Positions 44,512 through 55,212 of a stretch of 64,000 bases of DNA are shown here, one piece after another. Both the position numbers and the translations under genes were made by a program. How positions within the stretch are numbered: position 1 is the first letter of the stretch; every line of letters begins with the position of its first letter. The notes below the pieces were generated by a model, which was not told where the DNA came from, did no database searches, and saw nothing but the letters and a program-made list of their open reading frames with translations. The DNA comes from Pseudoalteromonas luteoviolacea. GTDB lineage: Bacteria; Pseudomonadota; Gammaproteobacteria; Enterobacterales; Alteromonadaceae. The DNA lies in contig NZ_JAKFZS010000011.1 of NCBI RefSeq assembly GCF_021654285.1, forward strand, positions 142,340 to 206,339. The letters are read 5' to 3'.

Positions 44512-46296
44512 CTATGCCATTTCGATAATCGCGTCGCCAGCAGAGACAGAGTCACCCTCTGAGACTAAAATATCTGCTATTTTACCCGTCGAAGTTGCAC
44601 GAACTTCCGTTTCCATTTTCATCGCTTCCATGATGAGAACAACATCACCTTGAACAACATCATCACCTGGTCTTGCATGTACCTTAAAAATATTGCCTGC
44701 AAGGGGAGCATTAAGTGTTTCACCTGAGCTCACGGATGCAGACTGTGGCATCAGTTCGCTGTCTTTCACCGCAATCTCTTGCAAGTCACCACCTGCGGAC
44801 ACTTCTACATCATAGACCTTGCCATCAACTCTTACGCTGTAACGCTCATTTTCTTGTTTGCGAGCAGGTGCAGGGCGACTAACCGCTTTTTCAACAGCCG
44901 TGTTGACAACTAAACTTGGGCTTGGCTCAAACGCTTCTGGATTGTATCTATTTTTTAAGAATTTCAAGCCTATCTGAGGGAACAGAGCATAAGTCAGTAC
45001 ATCATCGACAATTTCCTCGGCAAGCTCAATTCCTTCAGCTTTAGCCTTGGCCAATAGATCGGCTTCCAAACTGTCCATTTCAGGCTCGAGCAAATCAGCA
45101 GGCCTGCATGTAATTGGCTCAACACCATCCAAAACACGGGCACGTAACGGCTCATCTACAGGGGCAGGTGTTGCCCCATACTCCCCTTTTAACACACCAG
45201 CTGTTTCTTTGGTGATGGTTTTATAACGCTCGCCAGTCAGTACATTTAATACCGCCTGCGTGCCGACAATTTGCGAGGTAGGTGTGACCAAAGGGATGTA
45301 ACCTAAGTCTTTACGGACATGAGGAATTTCACTCAATACTTCATCGAGTTTATCACCTGCACCTTGCTCTTTAAGTTGGTTTTCCATATTGGTCAACATA
45401 CCGCCGGGTACTTGTGCAGATAAAATACGCCCATCAACCCCTTTGAGGCTGCCTTCAAATGCCGCATATTTTTTACGTACATCTCTAAAATACGCTGCAA
45501 TAGATTCAAGTTGACCTAAGTCCAGCCCAGTATCCCTTTTGGTTCCTTCAACAATCGACACGAGCGTTTCTGTTGCGCTGTGCCCATATGTCATACTCAT
45601 GGAAGAAATGGCGGTATCCAGCATATCAATACCCGCATCAACGGCCTTTTGATATGTTGCGGTGCTTAAGCCTGTTGTTGCATGACATTGCATCGCAATA
45701 GGCACAGACACAGTTCGTTTGAGCTCAGAAATCAAGGTATCTGCATCATATGGATTAAGTAGCCCCGCCATATCTTTGATACAAATTGAATGACAGCCCA
45801 TTTCTTCAAGTTGTTTCGCCTGCTTAAGCCAGCTTTCTAAATTATGGACAGGGCTCACAGTATAAGAGATTGTACCCTGCGCATGTGCACCCACTTTGAT
45901 CGCAGCACGGATCGCAGTCTCCAAATTACGAACATCGTTCATCGCATCAAAAATTCTGAATACATCAACGCCGTTTTGATGTGCCCGAGTGACAAACTTC
46001 TCCACCACATCGTCTGCATAATGGCGATATCCAAGCAAATTTTGACCGCGCAACAACATTTGCTGCTTTGTATTAGGCATGGCTTCTTTTAGCGCGCGGA
46101 TCCGATACCAAGGATCTTCACCTAAATAACGGATACACGCATCAAATGTTGCGCCCCCCCAAGACTCTACAGACCAGTAACCGACTTTATCGAGCTCTTC
46201 CGCAATCGGTAACATATCTTCAAGGCGCATGCGTGTTGCTAATAAAGATTGGTGAGCATCTCTTAGGACTAATTCAGTAAGTTTTAGTTTTGACAT
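44512..46296 (-). CDS. oadA: Oxaloacetate decarboxylase, alpha subunit (biotin protein)
   Basis: Carboxyltransferase subunit that transfers CO2 from oxaloacetate to biotin. Order: HMG-CoA lyase-like barrel ([18 protein letters not shown] at 5-22), the PYC_OADA conserved domain (about 280-460), a linker, and a C-terminal biotinyl domain with the biotin lysine in EAMKMETE near 558. I start at the ATG at 46296 (594 residues): AAGGGG lies upstream and [17 protein letters not shown] is the family start; the frame extends 25 codons further. oadG precedes it by 10 nt. Confidence 0.95.
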   Translation of the reverse strand: MSKLKLTELVLRDAHQSLLATRMRLEDMLPIAEELDKVGYWSVESWGGATFDACIRYLGEDPWYRIRALKEAMPNTKQQMLLRGQNLLGYRHYADDVVEKFVTRAHQNGVDVFRIFDAMNDVRNLETAIRAAIKVGAHAQGTISYTVSPVHNLESWLKQAKQLEEMGCHSICIKDMAGLLNPYDADTLISELKRTVSVPIAMQCHATTGLSTATYQKAVDAGIDMLDTAISSMSMTYGHSATETLVSIVEGTKRDTGLDLGQLESIAAYFRDVRKKYAAFEGSLKGVDGRILSAQVPGGMLTNMENQLKEQGAGDKLDEVLSEIPHVRKDLGYIPLVTPTSQIVGTQAVLNVLTGERYKTITKETAGVLKGEYGATPAPVDEPLRARVLDGVEPITCRPADLLEPEMDSLEADLLAKAKAEGIELAEEIVDDVLTYALFPQIGLKFLKNRYNPEAFEPSPSLVVNTAVEKAVSRPAPARKQENERYSVRVDGKVYDVEVSAGGDLQEIAVKDSELMPQSASVSSGETLNAPLAGNIFKVHARPGDDVVQGDVVLIMEAMKMETEVRATSTGKIADILVSEGDSVSAGDAIIEMA

Positions 46297-46306
46297 GAGA
46301 TACCCC

Positions 46307-46549
46307 TTAGTTTTTTTGTCTAAATAGAGAAACTGCTGCACTGATTGCAGCGACATGTGCCGCAGGCACACCTGTTGATACTGGTTTTGAAGATTTTTTA
46401 ATTGCAGGTTGCTGAGACTCTTGCTCTGTTGCAGCCAGCTTAGATAACGCTTTTACTGCAAAGATGAGAATTGATAAAAATAAAAATACCCCAATCATGC
46501 CTGTTAACATAAGATTGGCAGCCTGCGCTAGCAATTCGCTGATTTCCAT
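46307..46549 (-). CDS. oadG: Oxaloacetate decarboxylase, gamma subunit
   Basis: Small membrane anchor of the decarboxylase, 80 residues. One helix at about 15-33 ([19 protein letters not shown]) is followed by a cytoplasmic tail ending in a region that contacts the alpha subunit ([17 protein letters not shown]). First gene of oadGAB. A GGGGG stretch lies 5 nt before the ATG. The upstream 500 bp carry a GntR-type palindrome. Confidence 0.9.
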   Translation of the reverse strand: MEISELLAQAANLMLTGMIGVFLFLSILIFAVKALSKLAATEQESQQPAIKKSSKPVSTGVPAAHVAAISAAVSLFRQKN

Positions 46550-46674
46550 TTCCGCCCCCTTAGTTGTTATTTATTTGTATACACCCACCCAACCAAAGAA
46601 ATAGATAGGCAACTTTTGTAAATATTTATTCAACCATCATATCAAACAAATCCTTCATGTAAAGCTGGTTGTAA

Positions 46675-46689
46675 ATTGGTATTACCAAT
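46675..46689. promoter_or_regulatory. Putative GntR/FadR-family operator upstream of oadGAB
   Basis: ATTGGTATTACCAAT, a perfect 6-bp inverted repeat with 3-bp spacer, matching the TTGGTnnnACCAA operator of PdhR/LldR-type GntR regulators of pyruvate and lactate metabolism. It lies about 125 bp upstream of the oadG start. The regulator gene is not in the window. Confidence 0.5.
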
Positions 46690-46848
46690 AAGTGTTTTTG
46701 TTTTCTTTTCACACACTTAATCATCAATAATGGTAAAACAAAGTGTAAAACACCAAATAAATATGAAAAATACTCAAGATATAAAGGGTAAATATAACTA
46801 AATATGAGGGAACCAATGTGAGAACTGGTTTAATGTTGGCCCATTAAG

Positions 46849-46865
46849 AATTGGTCTTACCTAAA
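46849..46865. promoter_or_regulatory. Second, weaker GntR-like site
   Basis: AATTGGTCTTACCTAAA shares TTGGT-N3-ACC with the operator at 46675, with one arm imperfect. About 180 bp from the first site. Could be a secondary site or chance. Confidence 0.25.
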
Positions 46866-47046
46866 TAGAAAAATCAAAAATCGCAACAAGAGTAAATACT
46901 CAGCAATTGAAGTTAAACACCATAAATAGTGACTTGGGTACAAACCTAAAAGGAAGCGATACCGGAAATTGACTTATAAAATTTTCAGATTTAAACACCT
47001 TGGGGAACGTCGTATAATTAGGGATTAGTCAACTTGAGGAATACTC

Positions 47047-47511
47047 GTGTTTCAAAGTGAATTTACCCTAGATAAGCAATATTTTCAGGAATGCTTTGAT
47101 GAATCAGTCGCACTAAGTCAGCATCATAAGCCTAAATATGGCTTAATTGGTTTTTTGTTGATATTAGGCGCTTTATCTCATTACTTATTAGGACAAGCTT
47201 ACCTTGGCAACTTTTTATTTGTACTGGCGGTCATTGAAGGGGTCTCATTTTATTATCGTCGCCCTTGGTGGGTTGCAAGGCAAATGGTCAGTAGAGCAAG
47301 TGGCTCGAAAGTACATATACGAATAGATGAACAAGGGATCAACGCTAAAAACCCGTATCGCGCTTTTGATCTCAGTTGGCAGGATATTGATAACGTGATT
47401 GAAACAGACAAAGGACTATTAATAGAGCATGCAAAGTATCGTCAATACATCTCTAAACAAGCACTAGAGCAAGATGCATATGACTTTATATTGCAACAGG
47501 CAAAAAAATAG
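47047..47511 (+). CDS. YcxB-like family membrane protein
   Basis: 154 residues. Two hydrophobic segments (about 31-46 and 52-68) follow a short N-terminal domain; the C-terminal cytoplasmic part (about 75-150: SGSKVHIRIDEQGI, then DLSWQDIDNVIETDKGLLI and QYISKQAL) is the pattern of the YcxB-like C-terminal domain. The start is a GTG at 47047 with GAGGAA 8 nt upstream. Function unknown. Its 3' end overlaps the csrA terminator. Confidence 0.72.
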   Translation: MFQSEFTLDKQYFQECFDESVALSQHHKPKYGLIGFLLILGALSHYLLGQAYLGNFLFVLAVIEGVSFYYRRPWWVARQMVSRASGSKVHIRIDEQGINAKNPYRAFDLSWQDIDNVIETDKGLLIEHAKYRQYISKQALEQDAYDFILQQAKK

Positions 47512-47526
47512 CCACTTTAATGTGGC
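47503..47526 (-). terminator. Terminator after csrA
   Basis: GCCAC (47511-47515) pairs with GTGGC (47522-47526) around a 6-nt loop, followed on the minus strand by TATTTTTTTG. The stem is short but the T run is good. Confidence 0.5.
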
Positions 47527-47557
47527 CATTTCTCGAACATAGGTAACATTGTACTTA

Positions 47558-47746
47558 TTACATGTTACCCGTCGGGTTAGATTTTTCCGCTTGAATTCGC
47601 ATGTAGATTTCTTCACGGTGTACCGAAACATCTTTTGGTGCATTTACGCCGATACGAACCTGGTTGCCTTTAACACCTAGTACCGTTACTGTTACTTCAT
47701 CACCAATCATCAGGGTTTCGCCTACACGGCGAGTTAGAATTAGCAT
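47558..47746 (-). CDS. csrA: Carbon storage regulator CsrA
   Basis: Dimeric RNA-binding protein that controls translation and stability of many mRNAs, in this group affecting motility, biofilm and carbon metabolism. [18 protein letters not shown] at the start and [12 protein letters not shown] (with the RNA-contacting Arg44) identify it. 62 residues, normal. AGGAGCAAG precedes the ATG. It lies 90 nt after lysC, the usual gammaproteobacterial neighbour order alaS-(lysC)-csrA. Confidence 0.97.
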
Positions 47747-47836
47747 TCTCTTGCTCCTGTTATTCCAAAATTTAAAAGATTCCGCGTCAAGTTCATTTTA
47801 ATTAAAAGTTCATGTAAAAGTAAGCAAAATAATTGC

Positions 47837-49057
47837 TTATTCACGACTTTCTAAGCCAAATGCACCATGAAGTGCCCTAACAACAAGCTCCAAGTAACGT
47901 TCTTCTACTAAAACAGAAATTTTTATCTCCGATGTCGACACCAAAAGTGTATGAATATTTTCTTTCGCCAAGGCGTCGAAAAATATGCCTGCAATGCCTG
48001 AATGAGACTTCATACCTACACCCACAGCAGAGATTTTAGCAACTTGTTGATTGCACTCTACGCTCGAAGCACCGATATCAGCTAAGTTCGTGTCTAATAC
48101 ATCAAGTGCTTGTGCATACTCATTGCTGTGTACAGTTAAAGCATAGTCTATTTTGCCAACTTGATGATTAATTTGGCTTATCATGTCCACTTCGATGTCA
48201 TATTCAGCAAGTAAACACAAAACCTTTGCTAAAGAGCGCGGCGTTTCAGGTAATTGACGTACAATGATTAACGCTTCATCTTTTTGATAAGTAATACCTG
48301 ATACAGTCCTACTTGTCACTTTAGGTTCCTCATAGCTAATTAGGGTGCCGGAATCGGGCTTGAACGTAGATAAAACTCTCAGTGGAATATGATACTTTCC
48401 TGCAGCTTCAACGGATCTGATCTGTAGCACCTTCGCACCTAAGCTCGACAGCTCTAACATCTCTTCAAACGTAATTTGATCCATGCGACGCGCTTTGGGT
48501 TCAACTCTTGGATCTGTGGTATAGACGCCATCAACATCCGTGTAGATCTGGCATTCATCTGCGCCAATTGCAGCGGCAATTTCAACTGCAGAGGTATCTG
48601 TTCCACCACGACCTAGGGTCGTAATATTGCCTTCAAAGTCACGGCCTTGAAACCCGGCCACAACCGCAATACGGTTATGTTCAAGCTCTTGTTGCAAACG
48701 GGCCACATCAATGCTTTGAATGCGTGCTTTGCCAAAGACATTATCCGTTTTGATACCAATCTGGTCAGCTAACAAGCTCACTGCAGAATGGCCGCGTTTA
48801 ACAATAGCCATTGCCAGCAACGCAATCGATACCTGCTCACCTGTTGTAAGCAAAACATCTAATTCACGCGCGCTTGGTCGCTCATCAATTTGCTTAGCCA
48901 GTGACAACAAGCGATTGGTCTCACCTGACATAGCGGAGACAACAACGACAACTTGATGCCCTTGTTGTTTAGCCTTAATGATCAAATCGGCGACCGCCTC
49001 GATTCGCTCTATTGAGCCAACAGAGGTGCCGCCAAATTTTTTTACGATTAATGCCAC
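47837..49057 (-). CDS. lysC: Aspartate kinase, monofunctional
   Basis: Phosphorylates aspartate, the first step toward lysine, methionine and threonine. VKKFGGTSVG is at 5-14 and two ACT domains occupy about 265-405 (KIDYALTVH, KISAVGVGMKSHSGIAGIFF), typical of the lysine/threonine-sensitive class near alaS. The start is a GTG 3 nt after the alaS stop, without a strong ribosome-binding site, so translation probably depends on alaS. The product duplicates the kinase activity of ThrA. Confidence 0.94.
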   Translation of the reverse strand: MALIVKKFGGTSVGSIERIEAVADLIIKAKQQGHQVVVVVSAMSGETNRLLSLAKQIDERPSARELDVLLTTGEQVSIALLAMAIVKRGHSAVSLLADQIGIKTDNVFGKARIQSIDVARLQQELEHNRIAVVAGFQGRDFEGNITTLGRGGTDTSAVEIAAAIGADECQIYTDVDGVYTTDPRVEPKARRMDQITFEEMLELSSLGAKVLQIRSVEAAGKYHIPLRVLSTFKPDSGTLISYEEPKVTSRTVSGITYQKDEALIIVRQLPETPRSLAKVLCLLAEYDIEVDMISQINHQVGKIDYALTVHSNEYAQALDVLDTNLADIGASSVECNQQVAKISAVGVGMKSHSGIAGIFFDALAKENIHTLLVSTSEIKISVLVEERYLELVVRALHGAFGLESRE

Positions 49058-49060
49058 AGG

Positions 49061-51664
49061 TTATTGCGTTTTATCATTCAACCATACAGGAACACTTGCT
49101 AATGCAGCTTCCAAGTTCTCTGGTTGTGAACCGCCAGCCTGTGCCATATCTGGACGACCACCGCCTTTACCGCCAACTTGCGCAGCCATGTGATTTACTA
49201 GTTCGCCCGCTTTAACTTGGCCAGTTAAGTCTTTTGTGACACCAGCTATTAAGCTCACTTTATCGCCATTGGCAACACCCAGTGCAATCACACCTGAGCC
49301 CATCTTATTCTTTAAGTCGTCAACCATTCCGCGCAGTGCTTTTGACTCAGTACCTGCCACATTTGCGACAAGTAACTTAATGCCGTTAACGTCAACCGCT
49401 GACTCAAGTAAAGATGCACCTGCCGCACTTGCTAGCTTGTCATTCAACTGACTAACTTGCTTCTCAAGGCCTTTTGCTTTCTCAATTAGTGCAGCCACTT
49501 TTTCAAGCGCACTTGCACTGTCGCCTTTTACTAAAGCAGCGATATCTGACAGTACTTGCTCTTGCTCTGCAACATACTCCACCGCATCTTCACCTGTCAC
49601 AGCTTCGATACGACGTACACCTGCTGCAATACCACTTTCAGATACAATTTTTAAGAAGCCGATATCACCAGCACGCTCTACGTGTGTACCACCACATAAT
49701 TCAATTGAGTAATCACCAATTGAAACAACGCGCACTTCATCATCATACTTTTCACCAAACAGCGCCATTGCGCCTTTCGCTTTTGCATCTTCAATATCCA
49801 TGAGCTGAGTATTTAACGCAAAGTTAGCACGGATCTCATTGTTGACTGTTGTTTCAATCTCTCTTAGTTGTTCTTTCGTTACGCCCTCAAAATGTGAGAA
49901 GTCGAAACGCAACTTATCAGGCATGACCAATGAACCTTTCTGGGCAACATGCTCTCCTAAGATTTGGCGAAGAGCCTCATGTAAAATGTGTGTTGCTGTG
50001 TGGTTTTTCTTGATACGTTCACGGCGCTGCGCATCAATTTGTGCATCGACCTTATCATTGATACCGATACGCCCTGCGACATAACCATGGTGTGCAAACG
50101 CATTACCCAACTTTTGCGTATCTGTGACAACAAATTCGCCACCAGAGACTTTTAAAATCCCCGTGTCACCAACCTGACCACCTGATTCTGCGTAGAAAGG
50201 AGTACGGTCAAGCACAACAATGCCTTTTTGCTGCTCTGTTAGCTCTGAGACGCTTTCGCCTTCTGCAAATAGTTCAACCACAGTGCCACTGTATTGGACA
50301 GCATCATAGCCTTTAAAGTCAGTGACTTTCTCAGACTTCAGCTGCTCGTTGTAATCCGCACCGAATTTACCAGCTTGTTGCGCTTGCTTACGCTGGGCTT
50401 CCATCGCAGCTTTAAAGCCACGCTCATCGATAGTCATGAAGCGCTCACGAGCAACATCAGCTGTTAAATCCGCAGGGAAACCATAGGTGTCATATAGCTT
50501 AAATACCAAATCACCTGGGATAACATCCCCTTCAAGGCCAGCTAAATTCTCTTCTAAGATAGTCAAACCACGGTCAAGTGTTTTGCCAAATTGCTCTTCT
50601 TCAATACGTAAAACTTTTTCAATGATTGCTTGCTGCTTGATCAGCTCAGGGTACGCTTCACCCATTTGCTCTGCGAGTGCGCCTACCAATTTATGGAAGA
50701 ATGCCCCTTGTGCACCTAGCTTATTACCATGTCTTACTGCACGACGAATGATACGACGAAGCACGTAACCACGACCTTCATTTGATGGCATTACGCCGTC
50801 GGCAATTAAGAATGCACATGAACGAATATGGTCAGCTACAACGCGTAAAGATTTGTCCTCTAGATCTTGCGCACCAGTCACAGAAGCAGTTGCTTTAATT
50901 AAGGCTTGGAATAAATCAATTTCATAGTTTGAGTGCACACCTTGCATAATCGCAGAAATACGCTCAAGACCCATACCGGTGTCGACTGACTGATTAGGTA
51001 GTGGTTCCATCGTTCCATCTGCATGGCGATTGTATTGCATAAATACAAGGTTCCAAATCTCGATGAAACGATCACCATCTTCTTCAGGACTGCCTGGAGG
51101 ACCACCCCAAATGTGCTCACCATGGTCAAAGAAGATTTCCGAACATGGACCACAAGGACCAGTGTCACCCATGGACCAGAAATTATCAGACGTATCAATA
51201 CGAATGATGCGCTCTGCAGGTACCCCTACTTGGTTTGCCCAAATGTCATAGGCTTCTTCGTCAGTGTGGTACACAGTCACCAACAGCTTTTCTTTTGGTA
51301 ACTGGATCACATCAGTCAAGAATGACCATGCAAATTTAATCGCATCTTGTTTAAAGTAATCACCAAAACTAAAGTTGCCTAACATTTCAAAAAATGTGTG
51401 GTGTCTTGCTGTATAACCCACATTTTCTAAGTCATTGTGCTTACCACCAGCACGTACACAACGCTGCGAACTCGTCGCGCGGTTATATGGACGTTTTTCC
51501 GCACCTAAGAATACGTCCTTAAATTGCACCATACCTGCATTAGTAAACAGAAGTGTGGCATCGTTCCCTGGAACTAGAGAACTTGATGGCACCACTTGGT
51601 GGTGTTGTTTAGCAAAGAAGTCTAAAAAGCTTTGCCTAATCTGTGCGGTAGTCATGTGCTGCAT
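49061..51664 (-). CDS. alaS: Alanyl-tRNA synthetase
   Basis: Charges tRNA-Ala. Class II catalytic core ([20 protein letters not shown], then [20 protein letters not shown]), editing domain with the zinc residues HTATHILHE and [11 protein letters not shown], and a C-terminal C-Ala domain ending in [16 protein letters not shown] chose the ATG at 51664 (867 residues) with AAAGGG 11 nt upstream; a GTG four codons earlier and an ATG three codons later are alternatives. Lies between recX and lysC. Confidence 0.96.
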   Translation of the reverse strand: MQHMTTAQIRQSFLDFFAKQHHQVVPSSSLVPGNDATLLFTNAGMVQFKDVFLGAEKRPYNRATSSQRCVRAGGKHNDLENVGYTARHHTFFEMLGNFSFGDYFKQDAIKFAWSFLTDVIQLPKEKLLVTVYHTDEEAYDIWANQVGVPAERIIRIDTSDNFWSMGDTGPCGPCSEIFFDHGEHIWGGPPGSPEEDGDRFIEIWNLVFMQYNRHADGTMEPLPNQSVDTGMGLERISAIMQGVHSNYEIDLFQALIKATASVTGAQDLEDKSLRVVADHIRSCAFLIADGVMPSNEGRGYVLRRIIRRAVRHGNKLGAQGAFFHKLVGALAEQMGEAYPELIKQQAIIEKVLRIEEEQFGKTLDRGLTILEENLAGLEGDVIPGDLVFKLYDTYGFPADLTADVARERFMTIDERGFKAAMEAQRKQAQQAGKFGADYNEQLKSEKVTDFKGYDAVQYSGTVVELFAEGESVSELTEQQKGIVVLDRTPFYAESGGQVGDTGILKVSGGEFVVTDTQKLGNAFAHHGYVAGRIGINDKVDAQIDAQRRERIKKNHTATHILHEALRQILGEHVAQKGSLVMPDKLRFDFSHFEGVTKEQLREIETTVNNEIRANFALNTQLMDIEDAKAKGAMALFGEKYDDEVRVVSIGDYSIELCGGTHVERAGDIGFLKIVSESGIAAGVRRIEAVTGEDAVEYVAEQEQVLSDIAALVKGDSASALEKVAALIEKAKGLEKQVSQLNDKLASAAGASLLESAVDVNGIKLLVANVAGTESKALRGMVDDLKNKMGSGVIALGVANGDKVSLIAGVTKDLTGQVKAGELVNHMAAQVGGKGGGRPDMAQAGGSQPENLEAALASVPVWLNDKTQ

Positions 51665-51723
51665 GTGATTATTCACCCTTTATTGCTGCTGTGTGCTGTA
51701 AACCACAAAGGAAGTTGTCAAAA

Positions 51724-52185
51724 TCAACTCTCACTTTGCGACTGTATAGCAAAATCTATTTGGTCATAGCTAAAGCCACGATACATCATGTATCGAACAC
51801 GCTTTGACTTTTCTTGATAATCTAATTGTTTTGTGGAGTAACCGTATTTCTTCTCATAGGTTTGTTGAGCTACGGCAAACCAATCAATTTCTCTTTGTTC
51901 GATAAGTTGCGTTAGGTGCGACTTATCAACGCCTTTATTTATCGCATCCATCATTACCCGCTTTTCACCCAACCCCTTGGCTAATTGGCGGTTTAGATAG
52001 CTTTCACAGTGCCTTAAATCATCTAGATACCCGATATCACAGAGCCACTCAATGAGTGACTCAGCATACTCTTCTGTCGCGCCTTTTTGACGGAGCTTTT
52101 GACCGAGTAGCTTACGTGAGTACTCTTGCCTAGATAACAGCCACACTGCGTAATTTTTTAATTTTTGTTTTTCTTTATCATCCAT
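51724..52185 (-). CDS. recX: Regulatory protein RecX
   Basis: Modulates RecA by blocking filament growth. All-helical three-helix repeats are visible (RQEYSRKLLGQKLRQKGA, YLDDLRHCESYLNRQLAKG, RYMMYRGFSYDQIDFAI). 153 residues from the ATG at 52185, which overlaps the stop of the membrane protein gene upstream by one base (TGATG). recA, the usual neighbour upstream of recX, is not here; that place is taken by the membrane protein gene. alaS follows after 59 nt. Confidence 0.9.
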   Translation of the reverse strand: MDDKEKQKLKNYAVWLLSRQEYSRKLLGQKLRQKGATEEYAESLIEWLCDIGYLDDLRHCESYLNRQLAKGLGEKRVMMDAINKGVDKSHLTQLIEQREIDWFAVAQQTYEKKYGYSTKQLDYQEKSKRVRYMMYRGFSYDQIDFAIQSQSES

Positions 52186-53006
52186 CAAGCGTCAAACCGG
52201 CCTGATTGAGTCACATTTTCTTGCTCATTTTGTGATTTGTTCCCTTGACTAGGACCATCTTCACTTTGAGGTGATTGCGTTACAAAAATTGCCTGAAAAG
52301 AAACAAAAAAGCCAATATACAATATCGGCATAATGACAATTAACGGCACAAGTGACAACGGCGTTGATAAAATGATCAACAACGCAGCAATACCACCATA
52401 GACTGTTAATGGTGCCATATTGTGATAAAACACCGTCAATGACTGCTTCATCGCAGCAAAGATATTCGCCTGCTCTTTGAAATATACTAGCGGTAGAGCG
52501 TAGGCAAATGCCATCATCGCGAGCGATTGTAAAGCAATGAAAATAACAATGTCAGAAAAGCTAATCGCTTGCGCAATCTGCTCAATGACTATTTGCATAT
52601 CTTGATCTGGAGTGTGGTTTTGCAGCGCACTGGTCACAGGTTCAAACAGCAAACTCATCAATACACCCAAAATAAGCGCGACACCCAGTTGATAAAGACC
52701 TAAACGAAATAAATTCAGCCTGCGACCTTTAGTGGTAAACGGTTTTAAAATATCGGCCAACATAATGGATTTGCCCGCTTGTATATTCAGCGCAGCATTA
52801 TAAAAACCAACCGTTAAAAATGGCCCAGCCAACGCGCACATCATCTGAATGATGGGGTTGGGAATAACAAATGGGAATAGTCCTACGATGACGATAAAAA
52901 TGTACATCATCATAAAAGTCAAAGGCTGAGTTTTAAACACCGCCCATCCGGCTTTAAACCAACTCACCCCAAAACTCGCTTTGAATTTTTGAAAATCTGC
53001 AGACAT
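52185..53006 (-). CDS. BPSS1780-like integral membrane protein
   Basis: 273 residues, about six membrane segments, resembling the BPSS1780 family of uncharacterised proteobacterial membrane proteins (WFKAGWAVFKTQPLTF near 16-31, GPFLTVGFYNAALNIQAGK near 62-80). The last 25 residues are polar and probably cytoplasmic. Its stop codon overlaps the recX start, so it is the first gene of a transcript with recX. Function unknown. Confidence 0.8.
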   Translation of the reverse strand: MSADFQKFKASFGVSWFKAGWAVFKTQPLTFMMMYIFIVIVGLFPFVIPNPIIQMMCALAGPFLTVGFYNAALNIQAGKSIMLADILKPFTTKGRRLNLFRLGLYQLGVALILGVLMSLLFEPVTSALQNHTPDQDMQIVIEQIAQAISFSDIVIFIALQSLAMMAFAYALPLVYFKEQANIFAAMKQSLTVFYHNMAPLTVYGGIAALLIILSTPLSLVPLIVIMPILYIGFFVSFQAIFVTQSPQSEDGPSQGNKSQNEQENVTQSGRFDA

Positions 53007-53193
53007 AAATGATTAACTTAGTTATAAAACGCTCTAATTATACTGATTCGAGAGAGTACTTGAAAGGAAGTTTATGAGGCTTATCGTGACTAAATGCAAC
53101 AAAATAGTGAAATACAAAATAATATGCATATTCAGTGTTTGATTTGCTCTATTGCTACAATCCATTCAATACAGCAAATCAAACCTTATTTGG

Positions 53194-53820
53194 CTACTTT
53201 GGCTTTTTTATTTGCTCCATATCCAACATATGAGAGCCATGCTTCACTTTCGTTTCTAAATAATTGCGATTTCCAGAGTCACCTACTTTCACATGAGCCT
53301 GAGTACCGATAACGCTTTCAACTTCAATGCCAGCATTACGCAGCGCATTCAATTTACGCGGATTATTTGTCATCAATTTTACATGATTGAGTCCCAAGGC
53401 TTTGAGCATGAGTACAGCATCTGAAAAGTCACGTAAATCGTCATCAAACCCTAGATGGTTATTGGCCTCATAGGTGTTCATTCCCTGAGATTGTAATACG
53501 TAGGCATCAATTTTATTATACAAGCCGATACCTCGACCTTCTTGTCGCAAATATAATAAAACACCACCACTTTGATGCATTTCTTCTATACATTCGTTAA
53601 GCTGCTCACCACAGTCACATCTCGATGAATGAAAAACATCCCCAGTTAAGCATTCTGAGTGCATTCTGATCAGTGGCACCTCTTGCTTAGAATCTGCACC
53701 ATTAAATACTAACGCAACATGCTCTTCACCATCTTTAAGTCCTTCAAAAGATACTATCTCTGCAGGAATATGACTACGCTGCCCTACATTCAGCTCGACT
53801 CTTGCTCTAACTTCAGCCAC
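53194..53820 (-). CDS. ribA: GTP cyclohydrolase II
   Basis: First step of riboflavin synthesis: opens GTP to 2,5-diamino-6-ribosylamino-4-pyrimidinone 5'-phosphate. The zinc motif [14 protein letters not shown] is complete (C57, C68, C70 from the start used here), and [12 protein letters not shown] and NNPRKLNAL are intact. I choose the GTG at 53820 ([13 protein letters not shown], 208 residues), because the family starts there; an upstream ATG at 53868 adds a hydrophobic, unrelated stretch. It lies alone, 50 kb from the other rib genes, and complements the degenerate RibBX. Confidence 0.93.
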   Translation of the reverse strand: MAEVRARVELNVGQRSHIPAEIVSFEGLKDGEEHVALVFNGADSKQEVPLIRMHSECLTGDVFHSSRCDCGEQLNECIEEMHQSGGVLLYLRQEGRGIGLYNKIDAYVLQSQGMNTYEANNHLGFDDDLRDFSDAVLMLKALGLNHVKLMTNNPRKLNALRNAGIEVESVIGTQAHVKVGDSGNRNYLETKVKHGSHMLDMEQIKKPK

Positions 53821-53994
53821 GACTAGAAAATACCTAATTAAAAATGTGATGTTATCACAAATATGCATATATCACTTTATATGGTGACAAATGTACCATT
53901 TTACAAGTCAAAATACACAAAACTGGTAAATGTGTACATAAGCGCTAGTCTTTATCCACATAGATAGTTTGCTGGTAGCAATAGCGGGTCGCCG

Positions 53995-55212
53995 ATGAGG
54001 CTGTTAACTCTACTGTTTTTAATTCTTCCTTGTTATGGTGCAGCCGAGCAATTGAAGCTCGATGGCTTTGCCACCATAGGATTAACCGTTACAGATTCAG
54101 ACACAGCCGGAATAAGGCAGCATATTTCTCAGCCTCATGCGACCTATCAAGACGAATTCGGCTTCACTAACTCATCATTAGGTGCGCAAGTTGAATGGCA
54201 AGTGAGTAAAAATACCCAGTTTGTCGGGCAAGCGCTCTTTAAAGACAACGAAGAACAAAATTTAGATAACATCATCCAAATGGCTTTTCTTCGTCATTCT
54301 TTTAATGGCAATTGGCAACTTAGGGTTGGCAGAACAGGCCTCGACTTGTTCATGATGACCGAACACCGCGATATTGGATATACCTATACCTATAACCATC
54401 CCCCGACAGAGTTTTATGCCATTGTCCCGCACCAAAACTTAGATGGGATCGACGTAAAATATACCCGTCGCCTGACACAGGGGTTGATCAGTGGTAAGTT
54501 CTTCGCAGGCAAATCTACTGCGCCAATTGTGAGTGATGAGGGTTTTTTTTGGGATGTCGAACTAAAGTCACTCTATGGTCTGGTTATCGAGTGGCAATCT
54601 TATGATTGGACTTTCAGAGCAAATTATACAGCCACGCAATCAGGCAACGAAAACGACCAACAAAAACAGCTTCAAGCTGCACTAGCCTTGGTCCCTGATC
54701 AAATTTGGCCACAAAAATCAACCTTGCTCGACTCCTTAAATCTCATAGGAAAACGCTTCAATTACTCTGCTATCGGCACACGTTACGACAATAGTCAGTG
54801 GTTTTTACAAAGCGAAGTGTCTTACATAGACTCAAATTCCCAAGTACTTAAAGCGCTTACAGCAGGCTACATCAGTGCTGGCTTCTATTATGATAACCAT
54901 ACTTTAATGGCCACCCTAGCACAGGCCAAATCCAACAATAGGACGCCACAACGCCCCTTAGTGTCAACCCCAGAGCTAGACCTTTTATACAACACGCTGA
55001 TCCGACATACTAATTTTTATCTCGTCGACCAAAATACGTTTTCACTCACCCTACGAACGGAAATTAATCACTCTCTCGCAGTAAAAGTGCAATTAGAACA
55101 CACAGCAATAGACAGCTTACCCTCTGCTTTTTATTTACATCGCAACTTGCAAAGCGGTGATTTTGACAACTCATTCAATACGCTGGGTATCAGCCTAAAC
55201 TGGGTGTTCTGA
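53995..55212 (+). CDS. Porin-like outer-membrane protein
   Basis: 405 residues. A signal peptide (cleavage near GAA-E at 16-18) is followed by alternating beta-strand sequence (LRVGRTGLDLFMMTE, FRANYTATQSG) with an aromatic C-terminal residue, ISLNWVF, as expected of a beta barrel inserted by BAM. It does not belong to a porin family that I can name. Its stop overlaps the next gene's ATG (TGATG). Together with a periplasmic binding-like protein and a cyclase it forms an apparent three-gene operon. Confidence 0.78.
   Translation: MRLLTLLFLILPCYGAAEQLKLDGFATIGLTVTDSDTAGIRQHISQPHATYQDEFGFTNSSLGAQVEWQVSKNTQFVGQALFKDNEEQNLDNIIQMAFLRHSFNGNWQLRVGRTGLDLFMMTEHRDIGYTYTYNHPPTEFYAIVPHQNLDGIDVKYTRRLTQGLISGKFFAGKSTAPIVSDEGFFWDVELKSLYGLVIEWQSYDWTFRANYTATQSGNENDQQKQLQAALALVPDQIWPQKSTLLDSLNLIGKRFNYSAIGTRYDNSQWFLQSEVSYIDSNSQVLKALTAGYISAGFYYDNHTLMATLAQAKSNNRTPQRPLVSTPELDLLYNTLIRHTNFYLVDQNTFSLTLRTEINHSLAVKVQLEHTAIDSLPSAFYLHRNLQSGDFDNSFNTLGISLNWVF

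Larger units (their letters stand above)
46550..47046. other. Long intergenic region between oadG and the YcxB-like gene
   Basis: About 500 bp of AT-rich DNA between divergent genes. It carries the palindrome at 46675-46689 and a second, weaker site at 46849-46865; both would suit control of oadGAB. I see no additional gene. GAGGAA lies before the GTG of the YcxB-like gene. Confidence 0.5.

Noticed and set aside
49474..49803. 109-residue frame antisense to alaS with many His and Leu
   Set aside because: Composition follows from the antisense of alaS codons; alaS is a certain gene.
53094..53312. Plus-strand frame upstream of and overlapping ribA
   Set aside because: Mostly antisense to the ribA 3' end, without ribosome-binding site.
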